Shown here: positions 7,879 through 18,116 of the stretch, piece by piece
Layout of the letters: each line of letters opens with the position of its first letter
Numbering within the stretch: the stretch's first letter is position 1
Assembly: GCA_025360525.1 (NCBI GenBank)
Contig: JANYCA010000203.1
Location: forward strand, 1-47,803
Source: Chitinophagaceae bacterium
Lineage (GTDB): Bacteria; Bacteroidota; Bacteroidia; Chitinophagales; Chitinophagaceae
Direction of reading: 5' to 3'
Length of the DNA: 47,803 nucleotides
Notes under the pieces: generated by a model
Told to the model about the DNA's origin: nothing
Database searches by the model: none
What the model saw: only the letters and a program-made list of their open reading frames with translations
Translations under genes and position numbers: made by a program

Positions 7879-9917
7879 TCAGGCTGCTTTTGCATTTTTA
7901 AATTCAAAATAAATTTTAGTGCCGTTGGATTTTTCCTCCCTCATAGTGCCACCCAATTGTTGAGTGAGAAGTGCTACCAGTTGCCCGCCAAAACCCGTAC
8001 CATGGGTGATACCGCTTTTGCCTACTCCATTATCCGATACTTCTAATTGCAGAATACCATCTTTTTGCTTGTGCAATTTAATCTGCACTTTTCCGGCTTG
8101 TCCTTGTGGAAAGGCGTATTTTAACGTGTTGGTCAAAAGCTCATTTACAATCAAGCCGAGGGGCACAGCCGTATCAATATCCACATCCAATTGCTCCATG
8201 GTACATTCTATGGTTACTCTTTTTTCGGCACCAAACGAATCTAATATGCTTTCACTAAGATTAATAAAATAATCTTTCATTTCGATGCCACCAAGGTTAG
8301 TGCCCTGGTACAATTTCTGGTGTACAATGCCAATGGAGTGTACCCTGTTCTGGCTTTCCTGCATGGCATCTTTGGTTTGTTCATCATCTATTTGGGCGCT
8401 TTGAAGGGCCAATAAGCTGCTAACCACTTCCAGGTTGTTTTTTACCCGGTGATGAATTTCTCTTAATAGCAGTTCTTTGTCGAGCAACAATTGGTCGCTC
8501 TTTTTCTTCTCACCGGCTATTTTATTGCGTTGGCGAAATACTACTACAGAGAATAAGAGTACCAATAACAAAGCACCGAATGCAGCGTTGCGAATATTTT
8601 GCTGGCGCTTTATTTCTGCCAACACTACTACATCCTTTTTTTTCTGCGCTGCTTTAGCTAAAGTTTCTTTTTTTTCATTTTCAAATTGTAATTGTGAACC
8701 CACCAACTTTTGCAGGGAGGCTTTATTAGAAGAACTGTCTTTGATGGCAATAAATTTTTTATAATGCTCATAAGCACTCTTCCAATTGCCTGTTACACTA
8801 TCCAATCTTTCTTTTCCGCTGTAGTATTCTCCCATTGATTGCTGGCTATTTAAATCATCGTACAGCAATTTTGATTTTTTAAAAAACTGCTCTGCCAGAT
8901 TATGTTTTTTTAGACTGATGTAAACAGAGCCTATTGCCGCATACAAGCTTGCAAGATTTGTTTGTTTGAAATGGATTTGTAGCTACTCTCTGCGGTAAGA
9001 TAATTTTTTAAAGCGTCAGTATATTTATCTTGAGCCTGATAAAAATTACCAATGCTGCGGTTTATTTGTGCGAGGATTTGTGCATCTTTTAACTCATGGG
9101 CAATTATAGCAGCAGCATCATAATATCTTTTTGTTTCTTCAAAGTTATTTTCAGCAATATACAGATCTCCAATGCTGATATTAAAATTTATTTGTTCTAT
9201 TTTGTTACCACTTTCTAAAGATACCTGCAACCCTTTCTTAAAAATTTTTAAAGCTTCTGTTTGGTTTCCGAGTGCCTGATAATTAGACGCCAGCATGTGG
9301 GCTGCATGGGCTATTGCACTCTTGTCGCCCATCATTTCACTCATTTTTAAATAGTCGTAGGATGTTTTTGTGGCATCAGCTACATTGCCCTGTATTTCAT
9401 ACAAGTAGCATAATACATCATAGCAGGTAGCAATGTTAAAGGTATCCTTTATAGCTTCGTTATATTTTAATGATTTTATTAAGTATGCAGTTGCCTCATC
9501 AAGTTTACCATTATCTAAATAATCTTGCCCTATTTCTATTAATACCCTACCTGCTGCATTTTTTACCAGTTTGTTTGTATAACTCAAGTGCCTCAATGTG
9601 ATTTGAAATGGCTTCATTAAGATTGCCCATTCGCCAGTAAAGCCTTCCAACTCTATGTTTTATTTTGGCAACACCGGCTTTCCAGTTTAGTTTATTAGCA
9701 AGTTCAAGCGCAGCTTTTGTAAACATAAACCTTCTTCCGGTTTGTAATACACATGCGCCAGCATTATCTCATCATACAACTTCACTTTTGCCGAATCTTC
9801 TTTTGCAGATGGTAACAGCGCATGCAAGGAATCTGCAATTGCCCTATCAGCCCTTTGGGAATAACCCGAATGATGCAACAGGATTAGCAATATGAAGAAT
9901 AGGAAAATCTATTTCAT
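7879..9917 (-). pseudogene. Broken TPR-sensor histidine kinase (first copy)
   Basis: Three collinear pieces make one kinase: signal peptide (IFLFFILLILLHHSGYSQ), a tetratricopeptide array (about 8950-9740), a membrane helix (FGALLLVLLFSVVVF), a HisKA_2 domain with EIHHRVKNNLEVVSSLLALQ, and a HATPase domain with N-box NELLTNTLKYAF, DNGVGK and GTGFGGQLV. The kinase half (7879 to about 8946) is intact. Upstream it is broken: the ATG at 9917 is followed by AAA and an in-frame TAG (9909-9911). The frame also shifts near 9720-9740, at the run of six T (9559-9564), and again near 8955-8970. Restoring these frames gives continuous TPR sequence (for example KAALELANKLNWKAG, NHIEALELYKQTG), which proves it was one gene. 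The codon-3 stop should prevent translation of the sensor. The TTG at 8946 could in principle start a soluble kinase fragment. Confidence 0.85.
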
Positions 9918-10014
9918 GATTTCAAAGCCTGCAAAAATAAAAAATATACGTTCAGCAAATAAGCAATTCCATGTATGAAAAAAAAAATTGCCTACTGCAA
10001 ACAGCCATCTTTTC

Positions 10015-10764
10015 TTACAAAGTCTGCAACCGCTGCATAAGTTGCTCTTTCATGCCAATGCCAAGCGGTATGGGCTTTTGCGCAATGATGGCGTGGCTTT
10101 CGGCTACTTCATCTACATGCATTATGTTGATGATGTAAGACCGGTGTATTCTTTGAAATAATTTTACAGGCAACCGCTCCTCAATTGTTTTGAGGGTGAT
10201 GGATAACACATATTCTTTGGTAGTAGTAAATATGCGGCTGTAATTACGATCTGCTTCCATATATAAAATATCTGACAGCATAATTTTTACCATCTTTTCT
10301 TTATGGCGTACAAAAATGCGATCGCTTAAAATAAATGGCTGTTCGGTATCACCAGGGTTTTCCGGTGGTTGACTGCCATTTTCCTGTTCTGCCATCCTGC
10401 TGATGGTTAATTCAATGGCACGTTGTAAATCTAATTGCTTAAAAGGTTTTGAAATAAATGCAGCAGGCTTTGTAGGTTTAGCCCGGTTAAAAGTAGCTTC
10501 GTCAGAATTGGCCGTTAGGTAAATGACGGGGATATTATTTTGTAATTGAATTTGCCGGGCAGTTTCTATCCCGTCTATTTTTCCTTTTAAATTGATATCG
10601 AGCAAAATAATATCCGGCTTATTTTGCTGCACATGCAAGATGGCTTCTTCGCCACGGGGCAATATGCCCGTAACCTCATACCCAAGGCTGGTAAGCTGCA
10701 TAGAGATTTTTGCCCCGATGATCATTTCATCTTCTACTACCAATATTTTTATCAATGTGTCCAT
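10015..10764 (-). CDS. LytTR-family response regulator
   Basis: A 249-residue two-domain regulator. The receiver (about residues 4-120) has the acidic pair in VVEDE, the phospho-acceptor Asp in LLDINLKG, Thr in YLTANSD and Lys in ISKPFK. A linker (about 120-145) leads to a LytTR DNA-binding domain (about 147-249) with DILYMEADRNYSRIFT and LFQRIHRSYIINI. I chose the ATG at 10764, because it overlaps the kinase stop by one base (TAATG) and begins just before the receiver; the longer start at 10779 lies inside the kinase. This coupling shows that it was the partner of the kinase at 10764-12837. All phosphorylation residues are kept although both neighbouring kinases are broken. The end of the LytTR domain (IPLGIGMKEQL) lacks the Arg or Lys often seen there. 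Confidence 0.9.
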   Translation of the reverse strand: MDTLIKILVVEDEMIIGAKISMQLTSLGYEVTGILPRGEEAILHVQQNKPDIILLDINLKGKIDGIETARQIQLQNNIPVIYLTANSDEATFNRAKPTKPAAFISKPFKQLDLQRAIELTISRMAEQENGSQPPENPGDTEQPFILSDRIFVRHKEKMVKIMLSDILYMEADRNYSRIFTTTKEYVLSITLKTIEERLPVKLFQRIHRSYIINIMHVDEVAESHAIIAQKPIPLGIGMKEQLMQRLQTL

Positions 10765-12837
10765 TAATGAGGTTTGCAAAGTTTAAATTGTATAGTTATA
10801 TGGGTAACATTGCTGCTATTAACGGTTAGTTGCCCTTCTAATTGCTTCACCAGTAAATTTACTAACTCTGTTCCAAAGCCGGTGCCTTTGGGTGTAATGT
10901 TTTCAGGCTTGCCGATTCCATTGTCTGCTACTTCAAATATATATTTATCTGCGTTATCAGTTGCTGCCAGGCTTATAATTATTTGGCCCTTCTTCTTTGC
11001 TAAAAAAGCATACTTCAAAGCATTGGTCAAAAGCTCGTTTGCAATAAGGCCAATGGGAACTGCTGTATCTACATCCAGCTCAATTGGCTGCATGTTGCAT
11101 AGTATGCAGATGAGGTCTGCGGCATTAAATGTATCCAAAATATTCTCACCCAGGTTTTGAAAATAATCCTTCATTTCTATACCCGCCAAGGTTACCTTTT
11201 TGATATAATTTTTGGTGAATAATTCCCATGGATTGTACCCTGTTTTGGCTGGCCTGCATTACAGCCTGTGCTGATGGATGATCTATCTGTGCAGCCTGCA
11301 ATTCCAAAAGGCCGGATACTATTTCTAAATTATTTTTTACCCGGTGGTGAATTTCTTTCAGCAGCAATTCATTTTCTGCATTCCGCTTATCCAGCAACAG
11401 GTTATTTTGTTCCAGATTTTTATTGAGTGTTTCCAGTTGGATATTGCTTCGTCTTTTATTCTGGTAGTTGCGGTACACACCCATTAAAATAACCACCAAT
11501 AAAATGGCTGCCCCCAGGGTTAACAATTAAACCTTTTTTTGTTGTGAGATAGATTGTTGTTGTGTTTTAATGGTGCTTTCTTTTTGCGCCACTTCAAACT
11601 CAGTTTGTAGTTTACTAACCCGTTGATCCGATTCTGTGGTAAACACACTATCTTTTAATGCAGCGTATTTTAACAATGCAGCGTAGGCTTGTTGGTAATC
11701 GCCGGTAGCGGCATAGGCCTTGCCCAGCTCTTTGTAAGCCTGGTTTAAAAAATATTCATCGCCAAAATTTTCACCAGCCACCCTCAAACAATTTTTTAAT
11801 GATTGGATGGCCAGTTTAGGTTTCTGTAAAAGATTTTGCAGTTTGGCCAGCGAAAGCCAACTCCGCATGAGCATAAAGTTATTATCCAGCAATGTACTGT
11901 AGCGTATGGCTTGCCGTACATTTATTGCTGCTTTTTTATAATCGCCGGTAATGGTGTACAGCTCATTAAGGGCAATGTAAATATCGGCCAGGTTATTATA
12001 AAATTGGTATTGCTCACTTTGAGCCAATGCCAGCTTAAAATATTTTTGTGCATTGGGGTAATCTTTTAATGACAGGTAGTTGTTGCCTACCACATACAGG
12101 GTAAAACTGTAATCCATGTCCTTGATGCCACGCTCTTTAAAGATAGCTTCAGATTTTAATCAATATTCAATGCCTTTTTCAAATTTAGATTATTTCGAAA
12201 ACAGATTGCTCAAATCACTGTAAGCCATCGCAGTCGCTCTTAGGTCGTTGAGCGATTCTCCTAGCCGTAATCCATCCATAGCGTAATTGGCTGCTTTGCT
12301 AAGCTGATCCCGCCTTTCCATAACATAGCCCATTTGCGTAAGTAACCGTGGCCAATCTTTTTTCTGTAATTTCTTTTTTGCTGATTCCAATAGTGTGAAT
12401 GCAGAATCTAATTTTTCCTGCCTCAGCAAAATGGCGCCCAGTGTAGTTTGTATGCGACCTTCCCAAACTTTGTTATTAGTTGTTTTAGCAAATGATAAAA
12501 CTTCGCTTGCAAGCACATACGCCTTGGCGAGGTTTCGGGTATGCCAGTAATACGCCAAATCGTTGCCAATGGCCAGTTTAATGGTATCAGGTAAATTTTG
12601 ATTGTAATACTTTTCTAACTGGGTTAAATAAGAGGAGTCAAAAGCATCTGTTGTTACAAAAATTTGCTGGTAGGCAGGTATTTGGGTAAGGTTAACCAAT
12701 TGGCTTTTACCGTTTACCGGCAATAAAAGCAATACACCAGCAACAATCAATATGATCCCCTTTTTGAAAACCATTTTTACCTTGTGGTTTGGTTGGTTAA
12801 ACTGAAAAACCGGTCCATTGGTCATTTTACAATACAA
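10764..12837 (-). pseudogene. Broken TPR-sensor histidine kinase (second copy)
   Basis: This is a paralogue of the kinase at 7879-9917. The N-terminal signal segment (GIILIVAGVLLLLPVNGKSQ) and TPR repeats are in frame from 12837, but there are in-frame stops at 12190-12192 (TAA), 12160-12162 (TGA) and 11527-11529 (TAA), all in one frame that otherwise stays coding-like through the membrane helix (AAILLVVILMGVY). A fourth lesion, an extra base in the C run at 11182-11184, shifts the frame inside NLGG/IEMKDYF, just after HisKA_2 (EIHHRVKNNLEIVSGLLELQ). The HATPase domain (NELLTNALKYAF, DNGIGK, GTGFGTELV) then continues to a TAA that overlaps the response-regulator ATG. TGA stands where TPR context suggests TGG, and TAA where CAA or AAA is expected, which looks like real decay rather than indel sequencing error. 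Confidence 0.88.
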
Positions 12838-12939
12838 ATATTAGCAACTGCTCATTTGTTTCACATGTTGCGGATAGTGGTCGCAATCTAAAGGTTTAAT
12901 TTAGACAACTTCAATAGTGTATTATTTATTTTTTAGTTC

Positions 12940-13347
12940 TTTAGATCAATTCAATTACTGCTGCGGCCTAATAAAAAATTTGACTACGAGGGTCATTAAA
13001 AAATTTCAACAGATGAAACAACCCTTTTGCAGAATAGTAAGGCCACTTTACAAAATGGTATTGCTCGATTCATCAGCGACTGCTAAAGATTTAGGATGTT
13101 ACCATCATCACCAGCAGTCAATTAAATGCCGAAATTGAAAAACGGGCAACACATGTTGGCGTTATTCACAAGATTTTAGCAGGAAATATCGCCAAAAATT
13201 ATTTACAGGGTACACAAAAGTTATAGGATAGCGCTTAACAAAATTGAATCGGTAGAAAAGGATATGATCAAAATTAAAAACCAGTTGATCCCGATTTCAG
13301 ACAGCTATAAAAAATTATTTTTTGAGCAGATACTTCCTTCTTTTTAG
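12940..13347 (+). pseudogene. Decayed reading frame of unknown family
   Basis: The 548-bp gap between the second kinase and the T9SS gene contains plus-strand coding debris. Pieces in shifted frames read KISTDETTLLQNSKATLQNG, then LNAEIEKRATHVGVIHKILA, then ALNKIESVEKDMIKIKNQL and SYKKLFFEQILPSF before a TAG at 13345-13347. Several stops and at least two shifts separate them. The pieces are amphipathic and helical, as in a four-helix bundle, but I do not recognise the family. The only long ATG frame here (12917-13138) reads across the pieces in the wrong frame and is not a gene. The rest of the gap (12838-12940) shows nothing. Confidence 0.45.
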
Positions 13348-13385
13348 ATTATCTTTTCTGCAAGTACAGGCATTTAAAAACATGC

Positions 13386-16300
13386 TTATCTTATCAAAAT
13401 AATACTACCACTTGCAGCTTTAGTATGGTTTTCAAAATCCGTTAATTGTATCGTCCAGGTGTAAGCACCAGCTGGTTGTTGAATACCTTTAAAGCTGCCA
13501 TCCCAGCCTGTTTGGGGATTGTTGGTAGCAAATATTTGCTGCCCCCATCGGTTGTAAACCACCATATTAAAATGCTTGATAAACTCAGGATATTTTACCC
13601 GGAACAAATCATTTAGTCCGTCATTATTGGGCGTAAATGAATTGGGTATTTCTAAACTGCACAATCCAGCTTTGATAATTATTTCATCTGTTTCGAAACC
13701 GCAATTGTTGGTAACAGACAGGCGGAAAGTGCCAGGATCGGTAACCCTGAAATTATCCTGTGTACTTCTGTCTTGCCAGAAATAAGTGCCGCCTTCTTTT
13801 ACCAATGGCTTTAAAATTAATTGCTGCCCACGGCAAAGAAAAGTATCATTTCCCAGAAAAAACTGTGGTTTGCTTTTGTATTGGATGTTGATAGTATCGT
13901 TTACCTGGCAACCGCTTAGAATTACTTTTACAAAGTAATTACCGGCTTTGCTGATAAGTTGATTTGCAAGTGTGCTGTTATTCTGCCAAACATAGGAGGC
14001 ACCCGGATTTGCTGCATTCAGTAGTTGAGTGGAACCCTCACATAGTATGGTATCTTTTCCCAAATCAACCACTGGTAATGGTCTATAGTTTACGGTGATG
14101 CTGTCTGATTTGCTACAGCCCAATTGGGTAATGGTAAGGGAGTAGGTATTGGGTGTAGTAATGGTGAATTGATTGTTTTGGCTGCCTGTATTCCACAGGT
14201 AAGTTGCATTGGTTACATTAAAGTTATATGACAATGTTTTAGTGTCGCATAAAACAGTATCTGCACCCAATGAAAATGCCGGTGGTGCTGTGGTGGTAAC
14301 CAAGATAGTGTCACTATTTTGGCAACCATTACTACCAGTTACTTTTACCCAATAGCTTCCTGCAGGCGTGGCATTATAAAAAGAGTTGCTACTGGCATCT
14401 TGCCAATTGTAGTTGGTAAAATCTGCATTAAAAGCATTTAACTGAAGTAGCTTTCCTTCACAAATGCCTGTATCTTTCCCAAGGTTGATAGCAGGAATAT
14501 TTTTGTGCGTTACAATAAGACTGTCTTTATAACTGCAACCATTTTGAGTAATCTGCAGCCAATACAAGCCGGGAGTATTGATGCTGTATATTGCTGTTGA
14601 ACTTCCATCCTGCCATAGGTAAGTTCCGAAAGTATTTCTTTCATCCAGTGTTAGTGACTTGTTTTTACAAACTACTGTATCATTACCTAACGCAAAACGG
14701 GGCAAGTAATTAAGACCAACTAAGATGGTATCTGTTTGGGCGCAAATGCCATTGGTTACTCTTACCGTATAAGTGCCACCTGTTCTCACATAAATAGCTT
14801 GCGTTGTATCCAGCGTATTCCATAAATAATGGGCATTGTCAATGTTTACTTTTAGTTGCAAAGAATCGCCTTCGCATAAGCTAGTATCATTGCCGAGGGT
14901 GACATTGGCTGCATTAACATAGCTTACGTTGATGCTGTCTAACATGGTGCAGCCATCATACGATACCCTGCCCCAATATTTACCCGAAACTGATACGGTA
15001 TACGTATCCAAATGGCTGCTGTCTTGCCAGGTATAACTGGCTGCTACAGGAAAATTTCGATTGGGTATCAACTGTAATCGCAGTGTTTCATCGTTGCAAA
15101 GCGTAGTATCGGGGCCAAAGTTTGCTTGAGGATACTCTTTAAAAAAAATGTATACTGTATCTTTTGTAAAGCAGCCGCTGTTGTCATTTGCGCTGATGTA
15201 AATTCCACTATTTGATTTAATCATAGAATCTCTTGTACTGCTTCCATTTTGCCATAAAATATTGGAGTAATTATCATCTACATGTAGTAAGTAAGCCGTG
15301 CCTGGACATTGGTTGGTATCGGCGCCTAAATTTAATTTTTTTGCTTTATCGCCAACATTTATATAGCCATAACCTGCCGGGCATGAAAAACCTGTATTGC
15401 CTGTTAACACGCTGTAGGTACCCGGTTTTGTAACGGTGATTTGTTTAGTGGTTTCACCCGTGCTCCATTTGTAGCTTTGCCAGCCATTGGGGGCTGCAAT
15501 GGTAAAGTTCCCAAAGCAAATACTGGTATCCCTGCCAATATCAAATTTGGTAATGGCGGGAGCATGCGGTTCATTAATAAAATCATTCACCAGGTCGGGA
15601 AAAGATACAGCAGCTGTATTCAATGCAGCAGGATTTACGTTGCAGGCAAACTGCGGCAAGTTGGGACATTCTATAGCGCCTGTGTAAGATTCATAGTTGC
15701 CGTTAATAAGCACATAAAATCCTGTTACATAAATTTTGCCATCTGGTGCCAACTGCATGTTGTAAAAATTACTAACGGGAGTTTCATACACTTTTGTAAG
15801 CGATGCCGCTACATTTGGCTGGTTAAAATCGTATTGATAAATAGCATCATTCAGGTAATACAGTTTGGTATTATCAGGCGAAAACTGAAGTTTTGATGCC
15901 GAACCAATTGCAGGCAATGTGCGGTAGTTGCTTAATATGCCGCTGCTGTTGTTAAAATCAAATAGTTGCACATCTTTTTCTATTGAAACATATCCAGCCA
16001 ATAATTTACCATCATGAGAGGCAGTAAGCGTACCACCAACAGTTATAAATCCTCCGCCAATATATGGCCCCACATTGCTTATCACAGCCGGTTGTATACC
16101 GTTGCCGGTAAATAAAAAAGACTGGTAAAGTGCTGTATTATGTGGATGCACAATCACCCACACATCTTTTCCATTGGCATGCTTTACGGTGGTTATTTGC
16201 CCGGAATAGCCTTGCCCAATTACCTGGTTCATAATGTGGAAATCTCCAAGGCCATTATTAAGACTAAGGTCAACTATTGAATATCCCAGTCCGATTGCAT

Positions 16301-16739
16301 TGGGACAGCGTACCTGCAAGCCACTCTCCTGGGCCAATATATCAGCCGCTGCATCCTGGAATTGTACTACATAAAATTTATTGGGATTGTTGCCAAAAGG
16401 GATGATATGATATGAGTATAAATCAGGACAGGATCTTACAAACGTATCATTGGGAAAATCATTGTAGGTGCGATCGAACCCAAGTCTATTTGAAATAATA
16501 AATTTCATATCGCCAGTGGCTGGGTCAGAATAGGAAATGCCGCCATTGCCAAAATTATAAAAATGAAACCAATCGGTTTGTGATGGCAAAGGATTGATAA
16601 AGTTGGTAACTAGCTGTGCATAGCCATTTTTAAAGGTGATCATAATTCTGCCATCGTAAAACCAGTTGCTCCATTCTTTTTGAGCCACCACAGTTTGAAA
16701 TATCAAAATAAATACAAAAAACAGCTTGATTTTTTTCAT
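13386..16739 (-). CDS. T9SS-sorted cell-surface protein with nine Ig-like repeats
   Basis: An 1117-residue secreted protein. A signal peptide (LFFVFILIFQTVVAQ) leads to an N-terminal region of about 370 residues that resembles a WD40/propeller-like surface domain (for example LQFSPDNTKLYYLN and LAPDGKIYVTG). Next come nine repeats of about 70 residues, each opening with the pattern xGxDTxxC (IGRDTSIC, LGADTNQC, FGPDTTLC, LGNDTSLC, LGNDTVVC, LGKDTGIC, LGADTVLC, LGKDTILC, LGNDTFLC) and each containing a YxWxxGS-like strand, as in PKD/Ig-like domains. The C-terminal 85 residues (IPNSFTPNNDGLNDLF ... VVYNRWGQQIF ... GWDGSFKG ... PAGAYTWTI) are the gliding-motility-type CHU_C sorting domain that directs export by type IX secretion. 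It probably acts on the cell surface in adhesion. It appears to be monocistronic. Confidence 0.9.
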   Translation of the reverse strand: MKKIKLFFVFILIFQTVVAQKEWSNWFYDGRIMITFKNGYAQLVTNFINPLPSQTDWFHFYNFGNGGISYSDPATGDMKFIISNRLGFDRTYNDFPNDTFVRSCPDLYSYHIIPFGNNPNKFYVVQFQDAAADILAQESGLQVRCPNAIGLGYSIVDLSLNNGLGDFHIMNQVIGQGYSGQITTVKHANGKDVWVIVHPHNTALYQSFLFTGNGIQPAVISNVGPYIGGGFITVGGTLTASHDGKLLAGYVSIEKDVQLFDFNNSSGILSNYRTLPAIGSASKLQFSPDNTKLYYLNDAIYQYDFNQPNVAASLTKVYETPVSNFYNMQLAPDGKIYVTGFYVLINGNYESYTGAIECPNLPQFACNVNPAALNTAAVSFPDLVNDFINEPHAPAITKFDIGRDTSICFGNFTIAAPNGWQSYKWSTGETTKQITVTKPGTYSVLTGNTGFSCPAGYGYINVGDKAKKLNLGADTNQCPGTAYLLHVDDNYSNILWQNGSSTRDSMIKSNSGIYISANDNSGCFTKDTVYIFFKEYPQANFGPDTTLCNDETLRLQLIPNRNFPVAASYTWQDSSHLDTYTVSVSGKYWGRVSYDGCTMLDSINVSYVNAANVTLGNDTSLCEGDSLQLKVNIDNAHYLWNTLDTTQAIYVRTGGTYTVRVTNGICAQTDTILVGLNYLPRFALGNDTVVCKNKSLTLDERNTFGTYLWQDGSSTAIYSINTPGLYWLQITQNGCSYKDSLIVTHKNIPAINLGKDTGICEGKLLQLNAFNADFTNYNWQDASSNSFYNATPAGSYWVKVTGSNGCQNSDTILVTTTAPPAFSLGADTVLCDTKTLSYNFNVTNATYLWNTGSQNNQFTITTPNTYSLTITQLGCSKSDSITVNYRPLPVVDLGKDTILCEGSTQLLNAANPGASYVWQNNSTLANQLISKAGNYFVKVILSGCQVNDTINIQYKSKPQFFLGNDTFLCRGQQLILKPLVKEGGTYFWQDRSTQDNFRVTDPGTFRLSVTNNCGFETDEIIIKAGLCSLEIPNSFTPNNDGLNDLFRVKYPEFIKHFNMVVYNRWGQQIFATNNPQTGWDGSFKGIQQPAGAYTWTIQLTDFENHTKAASGSIILIR

Positions 16740-16897
16740 GAAGAAGGCTAATGAGTATACCGAGTAATACTTTACTCTTAAAGAAACAGTTATTCAGGTT
16801 TTTGGTTAAAAATCTAGTCCCCTAATAACTTTGGAATGATTCAAGGAAATTTTCCCCTGTTCTATTTGAAACATTTATAAAACCAATGCTACAGTTT

Positions 16898-18073
16898 TTA
16901 TCTTACTGTATTAGCTTCAAATACTCTTAAAAAATTTCCTCCCAAAATTTTCCTGATGTTTTTTTTACTATAACCCCTTTCCATCAGGGCCTTTGTTAGT
17001 AAAGGGAAATCCTCTACACCATTTAATTCTTTGGGGGGCGCTTCTATACCGTCAAAGTCGGAGCCAATACCTACGTGGTCGATACCAATTAGTTGTACAA
17101 TATAATCGAGGTGATTTAGTAATAAAGACATTGATGGCCTAAAAGCAGCTACTTCATCGGGATACTTTTCTGATACCATTATAGCTGCATAATCCGGCTG
17201 GATATTTTTGGCAATCATTTCATCAACTTCAATTGTATGTTTTGTGATAAAGGCCGCATGATTTTTTTCATAAGCGCTATCAATAAATCCTGCATAAAAA
17301 TTTAAATGTATTACTCCCCCGTTTTTGCCGATCGCCTTTATCTGGTCATCCTTCAAGTTTCTTCTGTGCTTACATAAATTCCATACACAACTATGGGATG
17401 CAATTACCGGTTTGGTAGTTGTATTGATGGCATCCCAAAAAGTTTGCTCACCTACGTGGCTTATATCTACAATCATTCCCAGTTCATTCATCCGTTTTAC
17501 CACCTGCTTGCCAAATGCTGTTAATCCTTTATGCAACAGAGAATCTTTTTTTTCAGTTTCATCTTTTGCTGAAGTTGCCCATGAGGTGGAATTATTCCAG
17601 GTAAGTGTCATATACCTTGTACCTCTTTCAAAAAGTTTATCCAGGTTTTCTAATTTATCTTCAATCATATGGCCGCCTTCTACACCTAACATGGCAGCTA
17701 GTTTTTTTTGTTTTAAAGCTTCCTGCAATTGCGATGGGGTTTTTACAATCATCATTTTATCCGGATTGCGCCTTGTCCATTCGTATACAGAATCAATTTC
17801 ACGATTGGCGAAGTTGTAGGGCTGTAGTTGTTCCGGCCCGCAAAAGATGGAGAAAATTTGAACATCTATCCCACCTGCTCTCATTCTATTAAGATCAGAA
17901 TGAGTTTTGCCTTTTAAATCAGTATCAAACTGGACCATTTTTTCAATGGAAGCGCTTGGAATGTCATTGTGGGTGTCTATTAAAATAGCTTTGTTGTGTA
18001 GTTTTTTATAAGACTGGGCCTGTAAAAAAAACGGAGTTGCAAGCAACAAAAGCAGTAATGGGAATTTTCGCAT
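16898..18073 (-). CDS. M19 membrane-dipeptidase family protein
   Basis: A 391-residue enzyme with a signal peptide (FPLLLLLLATPFFLQAQ), hence exported. The M19 renal-dipeptidase fold is shown by the metal motif DTHNDIP (H35, D37), VEGGH (Glu about 135), DISHVGEQTFWD (His about 202), ASHS (His about 223) and GSDFDGIEAPP near residue 340. The length is standard. It hydrolyses dipeptides, possibly with D-amino-acid-containing or beta-lactam-like substrates, using two zinc ions. The downstream end is 158 bp from the T9SS gene. It lies 43 bp after the symporter stop on the same strand, so a dipeptide-hydrolysis plus organic-acid or amino-acid uptake pair is plausible. Confidence 0.93.
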   Translation of the reverse strand: MRKFPLLLLLLATPFFLQAQSYKKLHNKAILIDTHNDIPSASIEKMVQFDTDLKGKTHSDLNRMRAGGIDVQIFSIFCGPEQLQPYNFANREIDSVYEWTRRNPDKMMIVKTPSQLQEALKQKKLAAMLGVEGGHMIEDKLENLDKLFERGTRYMTLTWNNSTSWATSAKDETEKKDSLLHKGLTAFGKQVVKRMNELGMIVDISHVGEQTFWDAINTTTKPVIASHSCVWNLCKHRRNLKDDQIKAIGKNGGVIHLNFYAGFIDSAYEKNHAAFITKHTIEVDEMIAKNIQPDYAAIMVSEKYPDEVAAFRPSMSLLLNHLDYIVQLIGIDHVGIGSDFDGIEAPPKELNGVEDFPLLTKALMERGYSKKNIRKILGGNFLRVFEANTVR

Positions 18074-18116
18074 AAATGCCTTTTTTAAGAATGTATTATT
18101 TAATAGTAAGGGCTAA

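Noticed and set aside
12917..13138. 73-residue plus-strand frame as a gene
   Set aside because: It runs through the decayed coding pieces in the wrong frame; the pieces are better explained as a pseudogene.
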